The notes: generated by a model not told the origin, from the sequence alone. Shown: positions 36,240 to 48,020, numbered from the stretch's first letter. The stretch is 64,000 nucleotides of DNA from Endomychus coccineus (GCA_958510875.1 OY294067.1:108594921-108658920), one strand, 5' to 3'. Made by a program: numbers and translations.

Positions 36240-36790
36240 CAGGTGTGGAATTTTATTTGCAAATTTGCGGTCATTCTCAAGCTTTTTTCTCGATCGCCAA
36301 AACGAACGGTAATTCTTAATGAAATAGTCAAACGTAGATTACGACGCGCTGTTCCTACACGCTGGATTTGCAAAAGTCGAACTGGGAACACATTATTAGA
36401 ACATCAGGATTCTTTCAAAGAATGTTTGGACAAAATTATTGACGAATATGGGATGGATTCAGTTACTATTAGTGAAGCAAGTGGTTTATTGAAATATTTG
36501 AATTGCCTGGAATTTCTTTGTTGGTTGAAAATATTTAATTTCATCATGCTACATGTTGAAACAATATTTAATCAGATTCAAATGCGCGGGATTGACAGTG
36601 TTCAACTGTAAAAGGCAATTGAACAATTCCAACAGAAAATTATTCGAATTAGAAATTCTACTGACAATGACAATCAAGAACGCAATAATGAAGAACCTGC
36701 TAGGAAAAGACAAAAAACGAGAGCTGGAGATAACAGAGCTGTTATTGCAAAGGAAGTATGCGACACTATTTTAATCCATCAAGCGATTTT
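36240..36790 (+). pseudogene. ZMYM1-like hAT transposase, continuation after the Crypton
   Basis: Encodes FFSRSPKRTVILNEIVKRRL, then VPTRW, CLDKIIDEYGMDSVTISEAS, GLLKYLNCLEFLCWLKIFNF, FNQIQMRGIDSV, then in another frame KAIEQFQQKIIRIRNSTDND. The order SPKR ... PTRW ... FxxLL.F..I..H ... QLQ follows directly after the segment ending at 33158 in intact family members. It confirms that the two pieces are one gene split by the insertion. Confidence 0.85.
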
Positions 36791-37299
36791 TCTTGTGGCC
36801 ACCCTCTTTCATAGCTCACGAGCCGCCACTGCTTACTATGATTAGCCTACCATAAATCGTTTATTAGGAACTCTTCAAAAAAGAGAGGTACAATACTCAG
36901 AGCTTAAAGCAGTTTGAACCTATGTACTTGATATATACATAGGACTGACCAATCAGGTGTTCATTAAGGCACATCTAGCAGAAGATGTGAACAAAACCTC
37001 AACAAACAATCGGCGTTATTAAAAGGCTGAACAATAATTTTGATCAGATATGAGCCAGAATATACCACATGGTCGCGGATTGGGGATCACTCACAAGAAA
37101 CCTAAATTGTATATATTACCTTCTACTTTTTAACGAGAGATCGTAATTAGCCATTTTGGTCGTTCCGAATATTAGGAATCTAAAAACAAGCAGTTTCGGT
37201 CCGTTATTATAATTTCCTCTACATGCGGGAACACAATACTTGTAGAGCATATTATTGTTGAATTCACAATTTTCACTAGTAACAGTATAAACTTTTTTT

Positions 37300-37395
37300 A
37301 TACTTTGACTACACGAGGGGGAAACCTATAACGTTCGAAGAACATAGTGCGAGCCAGCGGTGGAATGTTGGGAGAGGAGATAGGCATGCGAATTT
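37300..37395 (+). repeat. Short dispersed repeat shared with 48595-48690
   Basis: ACTACACGAGGGGGAAACCT, GTTCGAAGAACAT and TGCGAGCCAGC at 37308-37358 recur with few changes near 48607-48660. The second copy interrupts a non-LTR RT domain. The family is not recognised. Confidence 0.7.
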
Positions 37396-37591
37396 TTCTT
37401 GAAGGTTTGGAGATTATATGTATAGGGAAAACCTCATTAAGTAAAAAGTTCCAGAACTTCGTGGTTCGATAAAAAAATGGAGTTTGGTAGGAAGGAAACT
37501 GTAAAATTACAACCTACTCGCAAAGCAAAATTTCCGTAAACTCTACAGAACACAATGGCGGTGTAGGAGACCGTTGACAGCGCCACCGCAC

Positions 37592-38262
37592 CAGTGGCGT
37601 AACTACCGCGGTCTGGCCGGTGAATTTGCCTGGGGCACAATGACTAAAAAGGCAATTTTTGCGATGAAAGTAATCACTTTGGAAGGTGAAAAAGGTATTA
37701 TCTCTTAAGAATTTCTTAGAGGTGCCCTTTTATTTCATTTCAAACAACGTTTGATAATACATTCCGACGAAACATCAGTTTTAACCATTCTACATTCAAA
37801 CTGTACAATTAATAATATGTATTTGTACAACATAAACTAAGGGAATAAAAAGGTTGTTTTATGTAAAAAAGTATCCTCAAAACATCAGTTACCCTAAATA
37901 TTTGAAGTTCCAGCGTTAGTTTTGTTAGTTTAAACAGTAACAAAATTATACCTGATATATTGGGGTTCCCATTGTTGAATGTTTCATTCAAATTTTACAA
38001 TTTAAAATATGTTTTCAACGAAAGAAACCGAAGTTTTGAAAACATTTTTGTTTATGGAAATTAAATTAATGTTTCTTCGGAGCATTACTCCCGAGTAAAA
38101 AAACTTTCTGAATGGGACCGTTTGTTTACTTGGGTTACTTTAGAATTTGTAATTCCGACGATAACAATTATCGAGGGTGGTTATTTAAATTATTAATTGT
38201 TTGATTAACTTTTTTTGCTAAGGAAAAAATTTGATCCCCCGGAAGGGATCCTCACGCCACTG
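37592..38262. mobile_element. Non-autonomous hAT with perfect 8 bp target duplication
   Basis: Ends CAGTGGCGT and ACGCCACTG are perfect 9 bp TIRs. CACCGCAC occurs on both sides (37584-37591 and 38263-38270), a perfect 8 bp duplication. The 671 bp interior has no transposase. It lies in the cadherin intron 31475-38755, about 490 bases from the next exon. Confidence 0.93.
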
Positions 38263-38755
38263 CACCGCACTATACGTTATGAAACTTATCTACACAGCTG
38301 TTGATGGATCCATTGATGTTACAATATTATGCATCTAGACTTGAAAAGATCTTTATTTAAACAAGTTGTTTTTTGTGTTCCCATTTATGTAATGAAGTAA
38401 TGATTGAGTGAGTTATAATTGCAATTTAACTTCTACGTTAACGTTAATATGTGAAAGGTTACACCGTATATGCCAATATGGCTTGTTAAGTATCAAAAAC
38501 CAAAGTTCCATAGGTTTAAAAGCATCAAGATTCTCACTTCCAATATCGTTTAGGTGGTTTCTTCTACATCAATATGTAGAAAATTTGTCTCAGCTTCATT
38601 GTTGGAAATAAGATCTTTCAATGAAGTAGTAATTCTACTATTAATTTCCACAACACAATTTAGTGCATATCTAACCATCCAATCCGTAATACATAATTGA
38701 AAATGAAACTATTCAATCCACGATTTTCAGTGGTTCATAGAACTGTTGTACTCAC

Positions 38756-38901
38756 GTTCTTATAACATCTCCATCTACAGGGGCGTTATTAGTCTTAGCG
38801 ATGAAATAAATTTCTACTGAGGTTTCAGAATCAGATATTTTTTCCCACGAAGCGATAGCACTCGAATATTGACTTAATACTCCATCAATACAGTCGGTAA
38901 T
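38756..38901 (-). CDS. BtR-type cadherin, membrane-proximal extracellular exon 2
   Basis: Acceptor TTTTTTCAG and donor GTGAGTAC bound 146 bases (48 codons plus two bases), in phase with both neighbours. It encodes ITDCIDGVLSQYSSAIASWE, then KISDSETSVEIYFIAKTNNA and PVDGDVIRT. It belongs to the membrane-proximal domain that follows the last cadherin repeat in the insect midgut cadherins; no calcium-binding motifs are expected here and none are seen. Confidence 0.88.
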
Positions 38902-39011
38902 CTGAAAAAATGAACTGAAATTGAAAAAATATCATATGCGTATGAGTGTGTGTTTTTTGTGTGTGTTAATGTAAAAGGACAGAGCTTATTAGTATTCATT
39001 AGTATACTTAC

Positions 39012-39118
39012 TTCGGTAACTTGACTTTGTATTGCGTTCAGACTGTTAAGGAATTTGAAAGATACCAAATGCTTTTCCGTTATCAGGTCAATCCGAATAT
39101 CTGTTTGATTTGTGTGTT
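39012..39118 (-). CDS. BtR-type cadherin, membrane-proximal extracellular exon 1
   Basis: Acceptor TTCTCCTCAG and donor GTAAGTATAC bound 107 bases. Two bases complete a Gln codon left by the exon at 50814-51027, then 35 codons follow: HTNQTDIRIDLITEKHLVSF and KFLNSLNAIQSQVTE. Pattern and length fit the start of the membrane-proximal domain. The upstream intron is about 11.7 kb and made largely of transposons; one begins only 172 bases from the acceptor side. Confidence 0.88.
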
Positions 39119-39290
39119 CTGAGGAGAATATAGAAAGTGTTGTTAAATATCATGTGAATTCACTGGATCTCAAAAACGATTACGTAAATTAACAATAGAA
39201 GAATGGAAATATTCTTGATCTATTGTTGAAAGTTCATATATTTTTTTCATCGCGTCAACCCATAAAATCAGGTACTTACTTGTATTCATA

Positions 39291-41891
39291 TAGGCTGTCC
39301 GGATAAGGATACGGAGGGACTGTATCTCGACAATGGTAAGGCCTAGAGGTTTGGAATAAATCCTCATAAGTAATGTGGGCAAGAGAAATGGCGAGAAATT
39401 ATTTTAAAGTTCGTAATTCAACCGCTAGGAGGCGGAACTGCTATGAAGAAACATACAATTCACTCTATCTCGGAAAGTTAGACAATGAGCTATAACTTTG
39501 AAAACATCCCTTGATAGATTATGTGATACCGTATCATTTTGCTCCGCAACATTTTTTCGTATCTGTCCTAATGAAGGAGGGGAGGCCAATGCATTTTTCA
39601 ATATTTACATTTGAATATCTCCTGCACCATTCAACCGATTTGAATATTTTTGATCTCGTTTGAAAGAACATTTTATGATCTTTGAAATGTTTTTTTTAAA
39701 CCGTTTAGTTGGAAACAAATAATCTAGAGGGCGTTATCTGCAGCGATTACACATTTTTGTGATTTTTGGAAAAAAGTTGAATAGAACGGTACTATTTTCT
39801 TGATAGACCCTTTGCCGTCATAAATATAGCTAAATTTTAGTGAAAACTGCATCGCGATATCTCCATCCGTTCTCGATTTACTGGAGGAAATGTTAAAAAT
39901 TCGAGTACCTCTATCGGATCAAGCTACCTTTGCGGGAAAACAAATCACATAGCCATGGTAACCGACGTAATTCAAATAACGATTCAAATTTCTTCCAACT
40001 CAACACACAATTGTTAACAGGTCGAGTCTTCCTTCACACTTTATCCATGCTTTGCTTAGGACTAGTTTAAAACTAGTTTTGAAGCGTGTTTAAAGGCCAA
40101 CGGGTCAAAGAAACATCAGTAATAACAATAGAATAAAAGATGCTCAAAATACTCATAATTACTCTGAGTTTAAACACAAATAGTTCACAAATATTCAAAA
40201 TGTCTTCCGTCATTTTCGATGCTCTCGATATTTGATCTGATTTCGGTAAAAAAACCGCTGCTCCAATTTCAGCCCGGGTTGTTGGTTTCTCTTGAAAACT
40301 CAGGTGTTTCTGTCTACCCCATTGGTAAAAATCCAAGTTAGATCCGGCGAACGCTATGGTCAGGGAAATAAACTTCCTCTTCCAATAACACGATTCGCAT
40401 ATTGCTCGTCTAAATGCTGAAGTACGTTTCGCTTATAATAGGCCGGACAACCATCAAGCTGGAACCACGTGTTTCTTCCTATCCAAAGACCTTTCTCCGT
40501 TAAGGGCTTGGTAAAAAAAATGTGGGCCTATGATTTTTCCTTCCACGATTCAGCACCATACGTTCAAACTCCAGCGATTATGATGTTCTACTTGCCGCAT
40601 CCAATTTTGGTTTTTCTTCGACCAATAATGCGTATTATGCAAATTCACACCCCCTGCGCTACTGAAAGTTGCTTCATCCGTCCATAATATTAGTGACAGA
40701 AAATTTAGATTTTCCCGAATCATATTTAATACCCAGTGACAATGTCTACTATCATAATCAGTATCTTTTAATGCCTGATGTAAAACAATATGGTAACGAT
40801 GAATATTATTATCTTAACGAATCTCGTGGACAATTGTTTTGAGACTGCCAAGTCGATGGAAATTTGTCTGGTACTTAAGGTGGTAAACAATATTTTCCTC
40901 GATGCATGTTCTACGACATCTTAGAGGTGCTTGAATGAGCTGCACCCTGCCAGTCTCCCGTAATCGCCGGACCAATCGTGAAAACACTTCTCGAGAAAAA
41001 TGTCTTCTTTGTGGAAATTGCATTGCATATGTCGCGACGCAATTGCAGAATTTTCGAAACATTCGAAATAAATGCTTAACATATCATACGCTTACGCGTT
41101 AGTAGATGGCATATTTTTTCCAAAAAAATGGATTCAAACGTAAATCTAAGCCACAGAACTATCATAACTAACTTGAGACAGTTGTCAAATTCGTAATATT
41201 TCCAATTTAGCAGTTACCATGGCTATGTGATTTGTTTTTCTCGCATAGGTAACCTGATCCGATACAGATTCTCGAATTTTTAACATTTTCTCCTATGAAT
41301 CGAGAACAGATGGAGATATTGCGATGCGGTTTTCATTAAAATTTAGCTACGTTTATGATAGCTGAGGGTCTGTCAAGAAAATAGTACCGTTCCATTCAAC
41401 TTTTTTCCAAAACTAACAAAAATGTGTAATCGTTGCAGATACCGCCCTCTAGTTTATTTGTTCCCAACTAAACGGTTCAACAATTTTTTTCAAGAGATCA
41501 TGAAATGCTCTCTTAAACGAGATCAAAAATATTCAAATCGGTTGAATGGTTCACGAGATATTCAAATGTAAATATTGAAAAATGCATTTGCCCTCCCCTC
41601 CCTTATTATGACAGATGCGAAAAAATGTTGCGAAGCAAAATGATACGGTATTAAATCTATGGAAGGATATTTTCAAAGTCTAGTTCATCGTGTAACTTTT
41701 CGAGATAGCGTGAATTTTATGTTTCTTCATAGCAGGTACGTCTCCTAGCTGTTGAATTACGAACTTCAACATACTTTCCAGCCATTTCTCGTGCCCATTT
41801 TACACATGAGGATTTTTTTCCCAAGCCTCTGGAGTCTTGACCTTACCATTGTCAAGATACAGCCATTCCGTACCCTTATCCGGACAGCCTG
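39291..41891 (-). mobile_element. Tc1/mariner-type element with ~690 bp TIRs
   Basis: The left end TAGGCTGTCCGGATAAGG (39291) is matched inverted by CCTTATCCGGACAGCCTG (ending 41891); TA flanks both. The arms (39291-about 39980 and about 41202-41891) are reverse complements throughout, for example TAGCCATGGTAACCGACG near 39951 against TTACCATGGCTATGTG near 41215. The interior (about 1.2 kb) carries a decayed minus-strand DDE transposase. Such long TIRs are unusual for the superfamily. Confidence 0.88.
40073..41070 (-). pseudogene. Tc1/mariner-superfamily DDE transposase of the 39291 element
   Basis: Minus-strand fragments in order are: RRHFSREVFSRLVRRLRETG (helix-turn-helix), IENIV-like linker, ILWTDEATFSSAGGVNLHNT (first Asp), YWSKKN, LNVWCCIVEGKIIGPHFF, LDGCPAYYKRNVLQHLDEQY (second Asp), and LDFYQWGRQKHLSFQEKPTT (third Asp region, N-x-L-D-F-x-x-W-G). 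This matches the insect transposases with C-terminal LDFFLWGxLK. Stops and frame changes inactivate it. All three catalytic regions can still be located. Confidence 0.82.
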
Positions 41892-42199
41892 TACTATATT
41901 GCAGCAAATAATTTTATGTATGAATTGGAAATAATGATTAGCTCCACTAATTAAACGTTATTGGGGTTGCATAGACACATAAAAACAGACAAGAATTTTT
42001 GTATGGTATGTAGGGAATTGCAGACAACCAATAAGAATTTTCTTATGATTTCATTATAAGTTTATACGTTAGAATATTGAAAGAGTTATAAAGACTTCAG
42101 TCCTTCCAGCTTTACTTTGACATTACACATTCTCTCACATTATACAATAAGTCGCATAGATACTTTTAGATTCTCCCGATACATTGTCATAATCGGATC

Positions 42200-42800
42200 T
42201 TTGCTAATGAATCATATAGTTGAGTTTCACGAAACCTTAAGATTTCCTATGGAATAGTTTCATCACTATAATTTTCTCGAAATGTTGCATCTTTGAGAGG
42301 AAAATTCCATCGCAATAGTTTTGGTGAACGATGAAGTGAAGTGTATAATAGTTTTCGTTCCATCAGTGACAATACATGAACGTTTATCCAAACCCCCATA
42401 GCATGATACCACCTTATTTACAGCTTTGTGGTACCATGTCTTCTTGAATAGTTCGAACAAAAAATACAATTGATGTCGGGTAGGTCCGTGCTTTCGTTCA
42501 AGCAGAGTGAAATATTTTCAATTGTGTCGTGCAATTTTTTGGATACATATTGATTAATGTGGTCTCAACGTCTTGAAATTGTTTGATGTGACACTGAGAC
42601 AGTTTCGAATTTTTCAGCAATTTTTGATTCATTAAATTGTATTGCCATTTTGATTGCACAATTCTTAATAAGCACTCCATCACTAAAAGGTTTTATCATC
42701 GCTTTGACAATTTCCTGAAGCGGCAATACAGCATTTGTTATCAGTGTCAGACTTTTTGAAAAAATGTGTTTGCTGCTTTAGCTTTTTCTTATAATCCTTA
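42200..42800 (-). pseudogene. GTF2IRD2/ZBED5-like hAT transposase relic
   Basis: Minus-strand frame: IVKAMIKPFSDGVLIKNCAI, FNESKIAEKFETVSVSHQTI, SRR then stop, DHINQYVSKKLHDTIENISL and LNESTDLPDINC. In GTF2IRD2-like hATs the order is K-PxSDGExVKxC ... xISLSxxTVxRR ... LDESTDxxDxAQ, so this is the region up to the first catalytic Asp. Downstream pieces (WYHKAVNKVV, HAMGVW-like) are out of frame. Confidence 0.7.
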
Positions 42801-43844
42801 AGATAGCATTTCTAGACTCCCCTGTATAATGCTGAAACTTTTTCTCGTATATTGTCGTTTTACATTATATTCTTTAGGAATTGATAGTACTTTCATATAA
42901 ACAATGCACTGAAGTATATTATAGTTGTTTGTGATTAAATAGTCTGATTTCCAACGGTGATTTGATTATAAACTCGATGTTCGTTGGTTATTTTCATTTT
43001 TGAGATATTTCACTCAAAGCTTAAATTGAGTTGCCGCGTACCGCACACCAGAACAAAATAACTACAATTATAAACGAATAAACACCAATAAACTTCGCGA
43101 ACAGTATTCAACGTTTTTCTGTCTATGAGTCTCGATTCCATTAACTCTGCCCGTCCCGCTTGACGCAACCTTCTTATATGCGCGCGAATGGCCACTCGAA
43201 TGTTCGAGAACGGTCCAGCGAGAATCGAGATCTCCAATGCTCCAGTAACTTTGTTGCGCATGTGGCCCTTGGGCGTCATGTTGGACGCTGCTGCTGCTAT
43301 AAAACATCCAAAGTCATCATTACTCTTCACAAATAAAGAATGAGTTTTGAAAGCAAAGTTAAATTTACGTAACATAGTTGAGGTTATTCAGCCTCCTCTT
43401 GAGCCATGTTCACATAAGCACCAGTCATTTTTTCATTTACATATTGCGTAAATTGATTTCGAATTGTGTGTTCCTTTCAAATGATAAAATCTTTAACATC
43501 CAGCATTTCTTAGTGGCTGCAGCGAAAGATTTTAAACCACTTTCACAACATTTGTCTGGGTCTCATCTTCCAACGTTTTATCGCAAATAGCACACTCTAA
43601 AGGAGACATTATGCATACGTAATATACATAATATTCTTTTATCCAATTATTTTATACACAATTAATAACACAATTATTTTATCATGACGCGTTCGTGATT
43701 AAAAGGAAACTAACTTGTGACCAGGTGGGGCCGAAAGCCTTCGAGCTAGGACTCCGAAGGTGGGATAGGAATGTGCCGAAAATAAAGAGGCCCGATATGC
43801 ATTTTGTAGGAAATTTTCTCTACGTCAGTTTTGTATATACATTT
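42801..43844. other. Unassigned intron sequence
   Basis: No feature recognised. A minus-strand ORF at 43010-43375 shows no known domain. Confidence 0.4.
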
Positions 43845-44690
43845 AGGACTGACTGGAGCCTAACCCTTTTCAAGTTGCGGTTACTTTAAAAGCATGTCAT
43901 TCTTATACACTTCCACCACGTGCCATCATTTATCGTGTCCGATTATCAGGTTGACTAGTTAAAATTGTTAACAATGTTTTTTTTTCTCATTTTGTGGCTA
44001 AACCTTGCGGATAGCAAGGTAGCATGATGGCACCATGTTAAATAACTTTATTGAAGGTCAAATAAAGATTTAAAATCATTGCCATCACTTCTTGCCTATT
44101 TCAAATCCCCAAAATCCTCTAAAACCACCCCCCAAAAAATATGAATAATATGAATAATATGACCAATTTTATGATGAATTAGTCAATTATTGAGATTCTG
44201 CCTTCGGTTTGAAATCGAAACGGTCGTTTGTTGTTTTTTTTATGTTTTGGGGGTGGTCTTAGGGAATTTTGGGGGGTTGAAATAAGCAAGGACTGATGAC
44301 AATAATTTTAAATCTTCATTTGACCTACAATGAAGTTATTTAACATGGTGCCATCATGTTACCTTGTATTCCGCAAGGCTTATACACAAAATGAAAAAAA
44401 AAACATTTGTGGTCCAAGTAATGACCAATTACTCGGATATGGATCGATAACTTTTGATGGCATAGGGTGTCTTAACAATTGCCAACACCAATGAACATTT
44501 TCCACCAGGATTGGGAGGGTTAACTTGCAGTCCATTTTCGGTCCAATTTCAACTGGTCAGCCTGATAAACGGACACGATAAAAATGATGGCACATGGTGG
44601 AAGTGCATAAGAATGGCATGCTTTTCAAGAAACCGCAACTTGAAAAGGGTTGACCTCCAGTCAAAAATTAAACAATTTGCGGAGGCTGTA
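43845..44690. mobile_element. Foldback element with two-part inverted arms
   Basis: The inner arms about 43978-44145 and 44240-44405 are reverse complements (GATGGCACCATGTTAAATAA against TTATTTAACATGGTGCCATC). The outer arms about 43845-43975 and 44545-44690 also pair (CTTCCACCACGTGCCATCAT against ATGATGGCACATGGTGGAAG). An unpaired insertion lies at 44406-44544. The right half and its continuation to about 44830 recur at 53335-53930. Confidence 0.85.
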
Positions 44691-45171
44691 TCTCGGGATC
44701 TAGCAGCCGGCGAAAATTCGGTCTGTGAGATGAATTGATCATTGAATCGTCCTCTAACGATAAACCATAGGGCTATCGGGTTAATGTTCAGACCATCAAT
44801 ATCGCTCTGACTCCTAAGCTATTATCGGAAGCAAAGGATCACTGTAGTCGAACATTCATAAGCTTAGGAGCATTACTATTAGATAACACGGTGTGTTATC
44901 TCATTCTAATTATATTGATTTGCTTGGTAATAGCAGAATATAGAAACAAATCAGGACAATATAGTATAGGAGCTAGAGGGATATGGTGGGCCTGAATGAA
45001 TACACCTTGGTACTACTGTATATTGGTGGAGAAAGGTTCAATGTATAATAGCTCTCACAGGCAGAATCATGTATGTCAGGCGTTTCCAAGCTACAGTCAC
45101 CTCAAATTTTGAACTTGTTTATTGCACGAACCCTTTTGTTGTTGTAGATTGAAAAGCATGTAATTCTTATA

Positions 45172-46600
45172 CTGGGTTGCCCATAATAAACTACCCATTT
45201 TATATTATTAATAAATTCCCTACGAGATAACTAAATAGGTTGTTCTTTGTGGGATTATCTTATTATTATTAATTTCGTGGAACGCCATTTTTCTACGAGA
45301 AGTTTGTTAGTTTTCATCAATAATTATTTAATTTTTTTGCTTTGAGACATTATTTCAACATCCGTTTGAACTTTCATTATTATTTAGTCCAACAACGTGT
45401 GTTTTGTACAGAAACCTACATAAGAAGCAATTCGATAGAAGAAGTTAGGCGTGCATTCCGGCGTCAGTTTAATAACAACAATAGGGGTCACGCGCCAAAT
45501 CGTAAAACTGTTAGGTAATGGGTTCGTCATTGGCGTGAAAATAGCTCTGTACAACATTTGGAGAAGCCTGGACGTTGAAGAACAGTTCGTACACCAGAAA
45601 ATATTGAACGAGTTAGAATTTCGTTTACGAGAAGTTCTAAAAGGTCTGCTAATCGATAAACCCTTATCCTAGGAACATCGAAGGGAAGCTTAGATCGAAT
45701 TCTTCAAAGGGATTTAAAATTTCATCCCTATGAATACCAAATGGTACATCACCTTAGCAATCAATATAAAGAAGCAAGGTTAGCATTTTGTCACGAATTT
45801 TTGGATTTACATCAAGGAGCAATTCACAGTCTCCTAATGACCGACAAAGCAAATTTTTATTTGAACGGCATGGTCAATAAACAGAATTTTAGATATTGGT
45901 CAAATGAAAATCCTCGTGAAATCTTTACACAAAACCTCCATAATCCAAAAGTTGTTGTGTGGTGTGGAGTAGGATCTTTTGGTATTATTGGCCCTTATTT
46001 TTTTGAGGATGAAAATAACCGCGCTGTAACAGTAACATCCGAGCGCTACGTTAATATGCTAGAGACATTTCTCATTCCAGAATTAAATAGACGAGGATTA
46101 CTAAACAATGCCTTACTATTCCAACAAGATGGGGCAACAGCTCATACCGCCAGAAACTCAATGAGGGTCCTGCGAGAAATGTTTAATGGCCGACTCATTT
46201 CTCGATTCGGAGATTTGCCTTGGCCTTCGAGGTCCCCCACTTAACGGACCCGATTTTTTTCCTGTGGGGATATTTAAAAGCCAAAGTGTTTGCGAGTCGT
46301 CCAGGTACAATCGAGGAACTGAAAGTCAAAATTCGTGAAGAAGTTGAAGAAATAGACGAAGGTTTGCTACGCCGTGTAATGAACCACTTTTTATATAATA
46401 TTGAAAAATGTGTTGAAGTTGGTGGAGGTCATTTAGAAGACATGATTTTTAAAAGTTAGAATTAAATTAGCCAAATATTTATAAGTTATCATAAATCCCA
46501 AAGAGTTAGATGTAATTTAGTAGAATGAAAAGTTTGTTTTGTTAACTGAAAAAAATTTAATTCAAATATTAAAATGAGTAGTCTATCATGGGGAACCCAG
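45172..46600 (+). mobile_element. Complete Tc1/mariner-type element with TA duplication
   Basis: Left end CTGGGTTGCCCATAATAAAC and right end (complement) CTGGGTTCCCCATGATAGAC form TIRs of about 30 bases. TA precedes (45170-45171) and follows (46601-46602). The 1429 bp element holds one transposase gene with several stops. It is the best-preserved class II element in the window in structure. Confidence 0.93.
45390..46459 (+). pseudogene. Tc1/mariner-superfamily (DUF4817-type) transposase
   Basis: The N-terminal helix-turn-helix region reads IRSNSIEEVRRAFRRQFNNN and NRKTVR, then RTVRTPENIERVR. The DDE core contains LLMTDKANFYLNGMVNKQNF (first Asp), VVVWCGVGSFGIIGPYFFED, NALLFQQDGATAHTARNSMR (second Asp) and RFGDLPWPSRSP. 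After a 1-base frameshift near 46240 come HLTDPIFFLWGYLKAKVFAS (third acidic region) and FLYNIEKCVEVGGGHLEDMI. The motif SPDLTPxDFFLWGYLK has lost residues. Stops in the first third and the frameshift show it is inactive, but 167 codons in the core remain open. Confidence 0.9.
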
Positions 46601-47649
46601 TATATTTGCACCTAGTGCCAAGGTTTTTCATCGAGGCAATTTTTTGGAGCTGGCGCCAGTTAATTTAGTAGGTTAAATGGAATGCACGAACACATTTTCT
46701 AACCTGGTGGAAAATGTCTGTTATTGTTGCCAGTTGTTGAAAAAACACATGCCAATGTTTTTTATCTGGGCATTTCCGAGGATTTTGGACCAAAAATGGA
46801 CTTTTTGATCACTTTACGGCTAATACGGGTGCATTGCGACAAAATACGTTGGCACCGTGTCAAATACGTTAATTTATTGTCAAAGAATAACCAATATGAG
46901 TGCCTATGTCTAAATAATTGCATAATTTAGCAAATAAAATCTAGCTACCAACATTTTTTTTTTTGGGTGAGATTTTCGGGGTTGAGGGAGGGATTGTATT
47001 GGGGAAAAAACTTGGTACTCAAATTGGTTATTCTGTGACACCAAATTAACGTATTTGACACGGTGCCAATTCGTGTCGCAATGCACCCGTTTTAGGCGTA
47101 AAGTTGTCAAAAAGTCCATTTTTGGTCCAAATAATGGTCAATTTCTCGGAAATGGTCCACCATATCGCTCTAGCTCCTAGACTGATAATTTGTGGAACCT
47201 GCACCGCCCAAAATTATGTATATTAGGTCTTTTAATAAAACGCGTAATTTTCTGGGCTCCATCTGACTGGACTAACATGCCGACATTTAATTTTTCCAGC
47301 GGTAATTACACTATTGAGAAGCATATGAATAATTATCGGAAATTCAGTTTCAGTTTGACGAGTCAGAATAATTCTGGTTTTTGTCCTTAGATAAATTCTA
47401 AATTTCTCACAGAACAGTTCAGTTCATACAAAGGGAGACCGTCAGAATAATCTATTTTGCAGCTCGAAAATGGTTTCATAATCTTCGCACAGTTTGAGTA
47501 ACCTATTCCTGATCTACAGATCAGGCGGATCGATTAATACATAATTTGTTAATTTAGTGTGATAAATATAGGAGAGAGAGAGAGAGAGAGAGGAGAATAT
47601 TAACTGTTTTACTACAATATTCTATTATTCTATTTAGATTAGATTAGTT

Positions 47650-48020
47650 TGGAAGCTTTAACGCTTCGCTCTGCTGAGACTGTGACTATAGTAGGTGAGA
47701 AGTCTCCTATAGTCCTCCCATATACTCGTTTACTTTGCCTTGTTAAAGGCCTTCCTAGTCTCTTGACTGAGAGTGGTAAGTTCCTTATTCCACCAAGGGG
47801 GGTTAGATTTTCCTCCGAGTGATTCCGGCTGCCCTCTGAAGGCACTCAAGGGTAAACTTCACCCCTCTTGGTGAAATAAGGAAGTGGCCACTCGTAAACA
47901 ATGGACCAGGAAGACCTTTAACACGGAAAAGAAATTCGGTTTGTGGGAGGAATATAGGAGACTTCTCACCTCTCATGGTTAAAGTCTCCGCAGAGCGAAG
48001 CGTGAAAGCTTCCAAACCTC
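47650..48020. repeat. Inverted duplication inside the non-LTR relic
   Basis: 47650-47815 is the reverse complement of about 47850-48020 (CGCTCTGCTGAGACT against AGTCTCCGCAGAGCG; AGAAGTCTCCTATA against TATAGGAGACTTCT), with a spacer of about 35 bases. The right arm is in the element's own reading direction, so the left arm is the inverted extra copy. Confidence 0.85.

Larger units (their letters stand above)
31882..36831 (+). mobile_element. hAT transposon (ZMYM1-like), split by a Crypton
   Basis: The left end CAGTTGCGGCTGG (31882) pairs with right end CGAGCCGCCACTG (ending 36831), the CAGTGGCGGCTCG-type TIR of ZMYM1-like hATs. Flanks CTTACTAG (31874-31881) and CTTACTAT (36832-36839) match in 7 of 8 bases. 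The transposase is found in two parts, 32320-33158 and 36240-36790, separated by about 3.1 kb of Crypton-related sequence. The C-terminal dimerisation domain is lost. Confidence 0.88.
44955..47185. mobile_element. Foldback element interrupted by a Tc1/mariner-type element
   Basis: Left tip AGGAGCTAGAGGGATATGGT (about 44969) pairs with ACCATATCGCTCTAGCTCCT (about 47159). The inner arms 46770-46905 and 47015-47160 are also reverse complements (GGGTGCATTGCGACAAA against its complement near 47075). The complete element 45172-46600 is inserted near the left end. Confidence 0.75.
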
